A stretch of DNA of 64,000 nucleotides from Pyrenophora tritici-repentis. Its lineage: Eukaryota; Ascomycota; Dothideomycetes; Pleosporales; Pleosporaceae. The stretch lies in contig NC_089391.1 in assembly GCF_003171515.1 (NCBI RefSeq), positions 4,712,001 to 4,776,000 of the forward strand, given 5' to 3'. Every line of letters starts with the position of its first letter. Position 1 is the first letter of the stretch. This document shows, piece by piece, positions 22,336 through 30,708 of this stretch. Under the pieces are notes generated by a model, which made no database searches, was not told the origin of the DNA, and saw only the letters and a program-made list of their open reading frames with translations. Made by a program: the position numbers and the translations under genes.

Positions 22336-22477
22336 CTCCGCTTGGTGTAGTTGGTGTACGTTCTATTCCCTCTACCACACTCACAACAACATCAGTCTAA
22401 CATTCATCTAGTTATCACGTTCGACTGTAATAGCAATTGTTATCGAAAGGTCCCTAGTTCGATTCTGGGAGCGGAGA
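22336..22477 (+). tRNA. tRNA-Tyr (anticodon GTA) with two insertions
   Basis: A perfect 7-bp acceptor stem pairs 22336-22342 (CTCCGCT) with 22470-22476 (AGCGGAG); discriminator A is 22477. Positions 8-9 and the A-box-like word TGGTGTAGTTGG follow. The D stem is GTG (22345-22347) with CAC (22416-22418). The anticodon stem TTCGA (22420-22424) pairs perfectly with TCGAA (22443-22447); the loop carries GTA at 22427-22429, so tyrosine. The T arm CCTAG-TTCGATT-CTGGG (22453-22469) is intact and holds the B box. A short intron (22431-22441, 11 nt) sits after position 37, as all eukaryotic tRNA-Tyr genes require. A second, 56-nt insertion (22356-22411) interrupts the D-loop. Without it the D-arm cannot be joined to the anticodon arm; without both the tRNA has about 75 nt. 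Confidence 0.85.
22356..22411 (+). other. GT-AG intron-like insertion in the D-loop of tRNA-Tyr
   Basis: Lies directly after the invariant GG of the D-loop. It begins GTACGTTC, ends CTAACATTCATCTAG and is 56 nt long: donor, CTAAC branch site, 10-nt spacing and TAG acceptor match the spliceosomal introns of protein genes in this window (for example the CDC73 intron). It is pyrimidine-rich and lacks the Pol III stop (no T run of four or more), so Pol III could read through it. tRNA-splicing endonuclease normally cuts only at the anticodon, so its removal would need another route. Confidence 0.75.
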
Positions 22478-22489
22478 ACAGCTACAATC

Positions 22490-22496
22490 TTTTTTT
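22490..22496 (+). terminator. Pol III terminator of tRNA-Tyr
   Basis: Run of seven T beginning 13 bases after the discriminator base of the tRNA-Tyr gene. Confidence 0.75.
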
Positions 22497-22885
22497 GTTT
22501 TCTCGCTCGCTGTGCATGAGGCATAATGGGGGGAATATATTTTTTTTGCGAATGGGGGAAGTATGTGGGCACGGCACTGAATTAGTCTAGGCTTTCACGG
22601 TAAGAGTAAGAGGAGTGGCATTTTTTGCTAAAGCTTTCGCTGTAAATAAATAATTTAGTGGGGTCGATAGTGGGGTCGAGAAGGGACATGCAGATTGGTA
22701 TGCTGCTAGGGACTTTGTTGGTCTAGCGTGTGCACATTGATATGTAGACGTGGCCTTTTGACATACAGATCCGACTTGAGTTTTTTAACCAGGAGCATTA
22801 CATGTTCATGGCATGATTCTGTTACTGTTGAGTGTGCCAGCTGAGTATATATAATGCATAGCTGGTAAAATATTTCATCCAATCA
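22497..22885. other. Spacer between tRNA-Tyr and tRNA-Trp
   Basis: AT-rich, about 390 bases, without a supported gene. No third tRNA fold was found by eye. Confidence 0.5.
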
Positions 22886-22974
22886 GGCTTCGTGGCGCAA
22901 TGGTAGCGCGTCAGATTCCAGTACCCACCACTGGAGCTTCCTGAAGGTTAGGCGTTCAAATCGCCTCGAGGTCA
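22886..22974 (+). tRNA. tRNA-Trp (anticodon CCA) with anticodon intron
   Basis: Acceptor GGCTTCG (22886-22892) pairs with CGAGGTC (22967-22973), with two G-T pairs; discriminator A 22974. D arm GCGC-AATGGTA-GCGC matches the Trp consensus, T arm is AGGCG-TTCAAAT-CGCCT. The anticodon loop is TTCCAG, so CCA and tryptophan. After position 37 an intron of about 17 nt follows (TACCCACCACTGGAGCT); its CTGGA can pair with TCCAG of the anticodon loop, the usual pre-tRNA-Trp fold. The anticodon stem TCAGA/CCTGA has an A-C mismatch next to the loop. Confidence 0.88.
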
Positions 22975-22989
22975 TCTTTCAGATATTTC

Positions 22990-22994
22990 TTTTT
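22990..22994 (+). terminator. Pol III terminator of tRNA-Trp
   Basis: Five T in a row 16 bases after the tRNA-Trp 3' end; T-rich sequence continues. Confidence 0.6.
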
Positions 22995-23237
22995 GTTTCA
23001 TCAGCAGAATAAGACATATTTTTGCCATTGTGGGTGGGCTGTGCTCGTTGGATCCCAGTTTTTGGAGAGAAGAGGGGTTAGTTACTCCACCCAGCGGACC
23101 GTAGAATCTAGACCATAATTTTTATGGAGTCAAATTCATTGTTCGGAATACTGTGTATTTACTGGCACTGGCACTATCCAAAAGATCCGAAAACTACTGC
23201 CTTTCCAGATGAATTGTCCTCCTGCAACATGGACTGC

Positions 23238-24236
23238 TCAAGCATTAGTAGGAGATGTGACGTTCGAATGAGAACCTCTACATCCTGGTTAGCGGCAATG
23301 ATTTAACATGGAAAGTAGTTAGCTTACCATCATATTCAATCTCATAGGTAACGGGCATGTCCTCGTCTGTGCTGATGAGGATTGGCGCGTCCCTACGAAG
23401 TTTCCTCTCCCTGACATTGAAACGTATACCGCTATTCTTCCTCGGACTGACCCACAGAATACGTGAATCCTCCAGGTCCGCCTTCTCTTCTGCTACTTCT
23501 CTAACAACTTCCTTGCCCTTGCCTACCTCTTCAACAACTTCATTAGGAACATCTGTGTTGACCGTAGCACCTCTCGCTGCTGTTTCCCTCAACCAATCTC
23601 TCCACACCCTCAGCACGCTCTCCTCAATATTCACAAAGTTTGTAAAAAAGTTGTGAACACCAATCTTGACGAGATTCGTCTGCGCAACCAACTGCGTAAA
23701 CAACTCATGTGCCTCTAGACCTAGGGTCTGCTTGACTGATTCGCCTTCATACCGTTCCTGTACTGCTCCTGGAAAGGTGCGACTGCCAGGTACATCTCCC
23801 GGACGAGGCTTTACTCTCTTCTTGCCTGGTTCTAGTTCTCGTCTGTGTGGGCGGAACCGCGAGTACATGTTGTACATTTCGCCTAGTCTTCCAACATCCG
23901 TCTTGTTGGGGTCGTATTCATCGTATCGTACCAAGCCATCGGTTCCCCGGTAGGTGCAGAAGTAGGGCGGCTCAGTGAGCTTCGCCGAGGGGTGGAAGCA
24001 TTCGAGAAGCACAGAGTGGTCGTGCAGTTCTGCAGCTGCAACGAGGCGGTTGTGTAGAATGCGTAGGATAAGCGTGTATATGCGATGCGATATTGTGGTC
24101 AAGGGCAGTAGTTCGGGTGTTGGTATAGGCGTGAAGAGGTGCAAGAGCAACTGTTGCAGTTAGTGAGATTCATTGAAGATGATAGTGTAGAGTCCCATAC
24201 CTCGTTCGGGAGCCTGTAGAGATAGCATTCACTCAT
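23238..24236 (-). CDS. F-box domain protein
   Basis: Three exons, 24236-24201, 24150-23328 and 23284-23238, join over introns of 50 and 42 nt to 301 residues. The first two exons create MSECYLYRLPNELLLHLFTP, a typical F-box start (LPNELLLHLF...LTTISHRIYTLILRILHNRL). A middle section has ECFHPSAKLTEPPYFCTYRGT and a charged stretch of Glu/Lys around residues 210-235; the C-terminus is a small exon of 15 codons. It is probably an SCF ubiquitin-ligase adaptor; target unknown. The short last exon is the weakest part, since retaining the second intron also gives an open frame ending in SLPLTRM at 23278. Confidence 0.72.
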
Positions 24237-24526
24237 TGCGATTGATGTGATTGTACTAGGATAACAACTGTTCTTTTGCAGTATGACAGGCGTCAAGAAC
24301 GGGACAATGGATCCGTCTCATACGGTGAACCGGAGATAAGATACCGTCATCGCGATGCTAGGCTAGCTTTGGTGGGCCGAGGCGCGTCTCGATTCGGTTA
24401 GAGCATCAACACGACGCGCTTTCCCTTTCGAGCCCAAAGTCTCACCTTCCATCTCTCACTCCATAGGGCCGCATCTCCACACCCAACATCGACGGACCAA
24501 AAGGGCGTTGATCGCCCGCCGTCATC

Positions 24527-26164
24527 ATGTCGAATTTGTCAAAATTCGTGATCGATCGCAACCAAACAGCCAGTCCACACAATGGCCAATCCAAAGTCAA
24601 GGTTGACCGGCGTGCCGCTGCTGCAAACGCGAAGATTCCGATGAAAAATGGGCTTCCATTGATTCAGCCGAAAGCCAGTTCTAACTTATCAGCCCGTGGC
24701 TATGGAAATGCTCAGAATAGCTCGGCAACGTTGCAACAACCCCAGCGTTGGCAAGCCGATCAAAAGCATGCTCAGCATCGTGATGCATACGACACTGATG
24801 CAGCGAGCATTGATACCACGATCGATACCTCTGCCGTCAAGATAGAAGAAGTTCAGAATGTGGAGCAAGAAGATCAGCCACATGGCCAGGTTAATGACTA
24901 TGCTGAGGATGAAGAAGAGGAGGGTGAGGAAACAGGAGACGATGAGCAGGGGACTGACGAGCAAGGAGATGAATACTCTGAAGATTACCATGATTTTTCG
25001 CGAGAAGAAGAAGAATTCATAGCCCGAAACCGACTTGAGGGTATTCCTCGTGAGGAGCAAGTTCACTTCTTGCAACAGGCACATAATGGGGGTTACTTGC
25101 TGACAGTCAAGGGTGATTCATACCCCCCAACATCAGATGGTGCAACTTCAGAATGGGAAGGCGGACAAGGCGCGCCTGTCGACTTTCACAATGACGTTCT
25201 ACGCTCTTCTCCGCCCCGACGCCCCAATATCAACAATCAATCCACACGTATGATTACGCCGCAGCAACAGCAAGAGTCAAATATGGCAGCCCCCTCTCAT
25301 GCTTTGATTACGCCACAACCTATATTTAAGGCGGGAGCACATCTACGCGAGCAGTCGCGCTCTACTCCACCAGTTGTGCAATACGGAGGACCTGGCTACC
25401 AACATCATACCGCTGTCCCACCAACTAGCCAATTGCCTACTTATAGTCAGGCCAATGTCAACGTTCCTTCTGAGCCACCGCTACACTCGAACCCTCGCTC
25501 AAACACTCATGCACAGGCCAGCAGATCTCAGCAAAGTGCCTTGCGACAGTCCTCCGGCCCTTCTCGGGCCCAGGTCCAGGTCCAGTTTTCCAACATCCCG
25601 GTTGCACAGCTTCCACCCCTCGGGTACCAACCTTTTGCGCCCGTCAAGCTGGAGCCAGTGATCCAGCAGCCACGTCTTGATGAAGTGCCAGTTGAGGATG
25701 TTCAGACTCCAGATTGCGACTACGACTTTGAGGTTCTTACTAAAATGAAGTATGACGATCTGAAAAATGAGAACTTCGACACTGATCCACGTGCGCGGCC
25801 CCGTGTGCTTGCTGAGGAGGAAAACCAAAAGGATCTTTCTGCTCGCTTGAAATTTGTACAGAGGACTCTAGATGTCGGTCAACAAGCTGAATTCTTCAAC
25901 TCGTTGCCTTCTAGAGAATGGGAGGAGGCTGGTGATTGGTTTCTTGACCAGTTCCAGAGCATCATCCAACGCACAAGGCAGGCAAGGCAGAAGAAGCGCA
26001 AGCTTGCACAAGAGTTCGAAACGGAAGTGGAAAAGCGGCACGAGCATGTGTCGAAGAAGCAGCACCAAGTGCAGCAAGCGATGGACAGGATGAAAGCGCA
26101 AGGTGAGGGCCTCGTGCCTAGGAGTCCGAGACCTTCCAAGAGTCCGAGAGCCAAGAGAAGCTAA
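24527..26164 (+). CDS. ECM11: Ecm11-domain protein (synaptonemal complex related)
   Basis: Single exon, 545 residues. The C-terminal 140 residues carry the Ecm11 domain: DYDFEVLTKMKYDDLKNENF, then RLKFVQRTLDVGQQAEFFNS and EWEEAGDWFLDQFQSIIQRT, followed by a basic coiled coil (RQARQKKRKLAQEFETEVEK). The N-terminal part is disordered, with a strongly acidic block near residues 124-150 (DEEEEGEETGDDEQGTDEQG) and Gln/Pro/Ser-rich sequence. In budding yeast Ecm11 works with Gmc2 in the central element of the synaptonemal complex and is SUMOylated; in filamentous fungi the domain is conserved but the role is less studied. Ends in a basic SPRPSKSPRAKRS tail. Calling it the Ecm11 orthologue rests on the C-terminal domain only. 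Confidence 0.8.
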   Translation: MSNLSKFVIDRNQTASPHNGQSKVKVDRRAAAANAKIPMKNGLPLIQPKASSNLSARGYGNAQNSSATLQQPQRWQADQKHAQHRDAYDTDAASIDTTIDTSAVKIEEVQNVEQEDQPHGQVNDYAEDEEEEGEETGDDEQGTDEQGDEYSEDYHDFSREEEEFIARNRLEGIPREEQVHFLQQAHNGGYLLTVKGDSYPPTSDGATSEWEGGQGAPVDFHNDVLRSSPPRRPNINNQSTRMITPQQQQESNMAAPSHALITPQPIFKAGAHLREQSRSTPPVVQYGGPGYQHHTAVPPTSQLPTYSQANVNVPSEPPLHSNPRSNTHAQASRSQQSALRQSSGPSRAQVQVQFSNIPVAQLPPLGYQPFAPVKLEPVIQQPRLDEVPVEDVQTPDCDYDFEVLTKMKYDDLKNENFDTDPRARPRVLAEEENQKDLSARLKFVQRTLDVGQQAEFFNSLPSREWEEAGDWFLDQFQSIIQRTRQARQKKRKLAQEFETEVEKRHEHVSKKQHQVQQAMDRMKAQGEGLVPRSPRPSKSPRAKRS

Positions 26165-27499
26165 GAGACGGGATGGACGAGCTCGTGAAGCGTACCTGTT
26201 GCTGATGTGAGATTTCGGTACCCATGCAACTTTACGCGATTATCAGGTCACATTTCCGTACCTGCCGTCCCGAGTGGGCGACGTAGAGATGTTTTAAAAG
26301 TTCTTTCCGTATGCAGTATACCCTATTTGCGAACACATGTACTTTTGTAGCTTTCAATTTCCAAGTCTCTTTTCTGCAGACATAACACCGCTTTCTTCTC
26401 ATCCTTATCAGCACCAGCACCAGCATCAAAAGCTGTCTTTCTCCACATCCCGTTATAACCGTCTCGTATTACATTGTCGATCTTCCCCGGGATGATATCA
26501 CTGAGTCATGTAGGTTCCGGCGCATTCCCGATACAACATACGATCTAGATTGACATGGGTGTAGATCAGACACTGACTTCGCTTCGAAATAAGTCGGGGG
26601 ACATGACCGATGTCACATCGCCAAACATGCGATGGCGGACAAAGTCTATCTAATAACACCTGATACGGAAAGAGTACGTACCTTATCCGCAGGGATTACG
26701 CACGTGGAATACGAATAAAATCGTATTGCGCACACGGTGTTTGTCCTCGTATGCGAGATGGCCATCTTCAAATATTACGAACACCAAACCCTGTTTTCAT
26801 GCATCGCGATACATACATGTCACCCTCAACGCGCACCATGATGTATTCCAAGAAAGCCTATGGCTAGAGCTGCAAACGCAATATCTCTATCTTAACAGAG
26901 CTATGCGACGTCGAATCTCACTCCGCCGTTATGCAGTGACAGTCGCGGAGTCATCTCCGGCCCGGTCCTAAAGAAGCAATGTACTGGGATGAGGACCCAC
27001 ATGCATGGGGAAAGAAGGGATGGATCTATGGTGGGAAATTCCCAACCAACATAGGCGGGATGGATCTACCATTGAGTAGGCCAATCGCTCTACAGACCAA
27101 CAAATGTGTGGTCCTTTTGGTGAAGTCTAAGCTGAGTCAGCCGAGAAAGGTAACCATGAACGGCTGTATATAGTTTCGCGGAATACTGAAACCTGGGGCG
27201 GACTCCAGGGTTCTACGTCTGATGTTGTAGATGAAGTTAGATTGTCAGCACTGGGCGAGACATCTAGAGCGGGTGGGCCAGTATCCTCGTCACAACCTCA
27301 TGAGACACTGTTGGTCAATAAGATCTCGCAGAGCTTTCCCCAAGGGGATTTATCTGAACTAGTGAGGACGGCAGTTGATGCACTGCCATGCTGTAGACCG
27401 TCTTTTTTGTGTATATAAACGTAGTCAAGCCCACACCACCTGACCATCATCACACCACATCAAACACTCTTCCACAAAACACATCTACTTTTCATCACC
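26165..27499. other. Gene-free stretch upstream of the secreted protein gene
   Basis: About 1.3 kb. Only short frames without ATG context or domains. It holds the promoter of the small secreted protein at its right end. Confidence 0.45.
27412..27419 (+). promoter_or_regulatory. TATA box of the small secreted protein gene
   Basis: TATATAAA about 80 bases before the start codon, followed by a C/A-rich leader with CACC just before ATG, the arrangement of strongly regulated fungal genes. Confidence 0.5.
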
Positions 27500-27938
27500 A
27501 TGCAGTTTCCCAGCTTCGCCCTCGCTATCCTGACCCTCGCTGCCTCAGCAGTCGCTCACCCACAAGCGGTAGCGCAACCCGAAGCCGCTGAACTCGAGCA
27601 GCGACAAGCAAGCTGTGCCCCGCAAGGTTCCAAGGGCTATTGCATTGCCCACATGTAAGAATCCCCCGCCCTCCATCTAAAAACAAGTAAAAGACGTCAC
27701 TTACTCACATATTACCTACAGCCGGTATGTGGACAACAGGGGCAGCACCGTTGCGAATGCGGACCAAAACATCAACTTCGATAAAGGCGGTCCGATTACA
27801 CTTTATGGTCCACAAGCACCGAACAAAGCCTGCCAGATCACGTTTCTGCGCAACTGCTCTGGTTGCACCGCTTGGGCTGTTCAGACGAGAACTGCGGAGT
27901 GCGGTGTTTTGAGCATTTCCTTCTCAACTCCTCAGTAA
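27500..27938 (+). CDS. Small secreted cysteine-rich protein, candidate effector
   Basis: Two exons, 27500-27654 and 27722-27938, joined over a 67-nt intron (GTAAGA...CTACAG), 123 residues. A clear signal peptide MQFPSFALAILTLAASAVA is followed by a short pro-segment ending LEQR-Q, a possible Kex2-like site, and a mature chain of about 85 residues with six cysteines (SC, YC, AC, NC, GC, EC). Six Cys allow three disulfides. No domain is recognised. Size, export signal and cysteine content fit the effector class of plant-associated fungi, but the same profile is shared by secreted antimicrobial and structural proteins. It lies alone in gene-poor DNA, 400 bp from a MITE and near a decayed gene, which is a common setting for effectors. 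Confidence 0.75.
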
Positions 27939-29152
27939 ATGAGTCAGTGGGATTTCGGGGCCAACTTGGGTCGCTTGAAAACGAGATAGCTCTAGTTAAT
28001 GGGAAAAATTCAAGGTTTCGTAGCGCTATAATGTCTTTCAACAAGGCATAATTCTACCTATCTCTCCAAGGCGTTATCGTCTCTTGTGATGCTTTTGTGA
28101 GTGAAGTCTATGAGCAGAGGGTTTTGTTCAGCCAATCTAGGAATCTGAATACCCATATGACTGAAGTCCTATTGAATCTCAGTCGACAAAAACTAGATCA
28201 AGTGCTTTTTCAGATGACAGAGACGTCGAAGCCTCGCCAAGATTTGCATTCGCCAACTCTAGACGGGTCGAGGAGAGGAATGGATAGCATCGTGAGTCAT
28301 ACGATACCCGGAATGGAATTTTCCTGGCGAGTATGTCCAGTGCACCCGGGTGTCATAAAATACTTGACATACTAGTTTATAAGGGCCACTGTAGTCGCCA
28401 GACACGCCTATTAGATGCGTACCCACTGTTAAGTATTTTATGACACCAAGGTGAGTGTACTCTCCTCCCTACTACCGGTACTGCCGATCCGTGGCCCTCC
28501 AGGGCTGCATGTGCAGGAATCAGTGTCCTGTCTTTCCACTTAGGTCCTCCAGTTGGAATACGCTATGTCTAATGTAGCTTAGCGCCGTCGCGCACATTTA
28601 TAGAACTCGGAATCAGGCCTTCCACGATTCCGAGGCTCTCTCTTGCGCATACGTCGCCATCTGAAAACCTCATAACAGCGCTCAACCATGCTCCATATAC
28701 ATACACATGCGAAGGGGTGCAAAATTCCACAAAATCAAGCACAGCTTGGAAACTGACATCACCAAGCGCGACTGGCTGCCTGCAGGGCAGATTGGTTGAT
28801 CCGACAAATAGAGAAGCTTACAGCGAGTGGTGTATTGGTAAGCTGTAGGGATGAGGAAGACGGAGCATTCGGAAAAGGCTGTTCAGGCATCCAAAATCGG
28901 ATACTTCAGCTGCCCACTTCCAGCTTCGCCCATCTCGGATCCCGACGGATGATTGATTGAATTGTCAGCGTGACTTCATGGCATTCATAAACCCACGTTT
29001 GCAGTTTCTGCATTCCAAGGCCACAGAACCCCACATATTCGCATCGTGATTACTCTTCCTGACGGCTTAATTCTTTCTTCAAACCAAACGTCCTTGGCCT
29101 TTCCAATACCACATCTCGCGCTCCAGCACCAACTACCACATCACCACCCAAT
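27939..29152. other. Gene-poor stretch containing a MITE
   Basis: About 1.2 kb between the secreted protein gene and the PaxB-like relic. Apart from the MITE at 28343-28453 I see no gene; the frame at 28097-28375 crosses the MITE end and is not coding. Confidence 0.5.
28343..28453. mobile_element. MITE, copy A (complete, with terminal inverted repeats)
   Basis: A 17-nt perfect inverted repeat, GGTGTCATAAAATACTT at 28349-28365 and its complement at 28431-28447, bounds about 100 bases. The repeat can be extended outward to CACC (28343-28346) and GGTG (28450-28453). The 4-bp word AGTG flanks it on both sides (28339-28342, 28454-28457), a possible target-site duplication. There is no coding capacity. 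Interior 20-mer CACTGTAGTCGCCAGACACG (28387-28406) is identical in copy B. Confidence 0.8.
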
Positions 29153-29962
29153 ATGCCTTTTGAAACAGCACGGAACTGGTCATCTTACCACGTAATACCG
29201 CAATCCGCCGACGTCGCCTTGAATCCGCTAGAATCCTACTTTTTCGTCACGGATTTCCTAATCATCGGATGCAGTATCCTCTACACACTCTGCTATATGT
29301 TCTACACCATTCGAACCTACTCAGACCGGTACATAGCCAGGACCGTGCAATTTCTCAGTGCAACCATGGCATACGAGATATAATATGCATACATCTGCAC
29401 CAGTACCACATTCCAACGTATCTGCTTCTTTGTCTGGTTTCTCTTCGATATCACGTTCGTTACGGTGGCGCTCAAGTCTGCGTATGCGCCGAGAGAGAGG
29501 GGGAGGACGGTGGTCAAGTTGCTGTGGCAGGTACCGGCTTGGATGCTGTTCCTCTGTTATGTCGGGATGAATTGGCCAGATGAGAGAGAGCAAAGACGGC
29601 ATTCTTCACAGGGCTATGTCTTGAGTTGCCGATTGGATGGGGGCAGGTTTGGTATCTGCTTCAGCGACAAGATACGAAAGGGCAGTCGCTTGAGATTTGG
29701 TAAGCAATATATGAAGTGATGCTGCTTTCGCACCAGAGAACTGTCAGGGCTGACAAAAGATAGGATCACGAGATACCTTGGCTGTATCACGGCATTCTTG
29801 GTGTTCATCTGGCGGTACTACAATGTGCCAGAGAACTGGTCCTATGTGGGGAACTGTTGGAGCGTTGGTGGTATGATAGTCACACTGTTACCGGAGACTG
29901 TGTATCCTTTTGTGTATGTTTGGGCGCATCGGAAGGAGAGGGAGAAGCAAAAGACTGCCTGA
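29153..29962 (+). pseudogene. Decayed PaxB-like integral membrane terpene cyclase family gene
   Basis: Begins at ATG 29153. Hydrophobic segments follow the PaxB-family plan: YFFVTDFLIIGCSILYTLCY, then FFVWFLFDITFVTVALKSAY, WMLFLCYVGMNW, and after a lesion YLLQRQDTKGQSLEIW, TRYLGCITAFLVFIWRYYN and a charged end. The motif block around QDTKGxSLxIWxxRYLG is the part most typical of the family. Two defects: codon 77 is TAA (29381-29383), and near 29596-29600 the frame shifts by one base, after which the family-like reading continues in another frame. A normal intron (GTAAGC at about 29699 to GATAG near 29763) is still recognisable. In other fungi these small membrane enzymes cyclise prenylated precursors of indole diterpenes and meroterpenoids; no prenyltransferase or GGPP synthase is nearby, so this is a remnant or an orphan. 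Confidence 0.7.
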
Positions 29963-30708
29963 AGGCCAAGATGAGCCTGTGGAAGGATACTGCTTGATGA
30001 CCAGTTAAGAGCTGCAGCCCCCTATTCGTTGTACGTATACTCAATCCTACTAATTGACGGTGGGAGGTCTGCGAACTCGCTGCCAAGCAGACAGTCTCAC
30101 GATGTCGGAAAGCCGGCTCTGTCTGTCATGGCGTGACTTGTACCATGACACCACGCGAAACCCAAGACGGACGATCGGCTCACAAGAAACTCAGCCAAGT
30201 AGGTAGGTGTTGCGAAACGCGTGTGGCGTCAACAGAGAAACAAGGTGAGTGCAGAAGGTTGTCTGACCCCTTTCAGGACCTCACAGCGAGATTTCATTTC
30301 GAAGCCGAGTAGAATGCGTCGTTGTGGGCTGGAGAAGATGAAGCACACAAAACAAACAATGCTGAGTGCGACGCACACGTATTTGAGTTTTAATCCTCAG
30401 CAGGGCATCCTTGCATGACTTTGCACAAGCATTCCTGCCGCCCATCTAGGCCGTTCATGGCGTCTTTCACAAGATTGCAGCCACGACACAGAGCGGCCAG
30501 AGGTCTGTGCACAGCAAATCTGACGCCTACTGACGCATTGCCGATCTTCAGCCACACCAATGGTTCCATCGCATCTCCAAGGAGCAGCAACTAGTGACGC
30601 GATACATCATCTGCTAGCCTGCCCAAAGTTTGTATCGTCTTCACCTACCTCTCTCCTTACCGTCGCATCCATCGTCTATCGGCAGAATCTACTGTCGTCG
30701 TCGTCGCA
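29963..30708. other. Gene-free stretch upstream of PNS1
   Basis: No supported gene. PNS1 promoter must lie at the right end; several short frames overlap on both strands. Confidence 0.45.
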
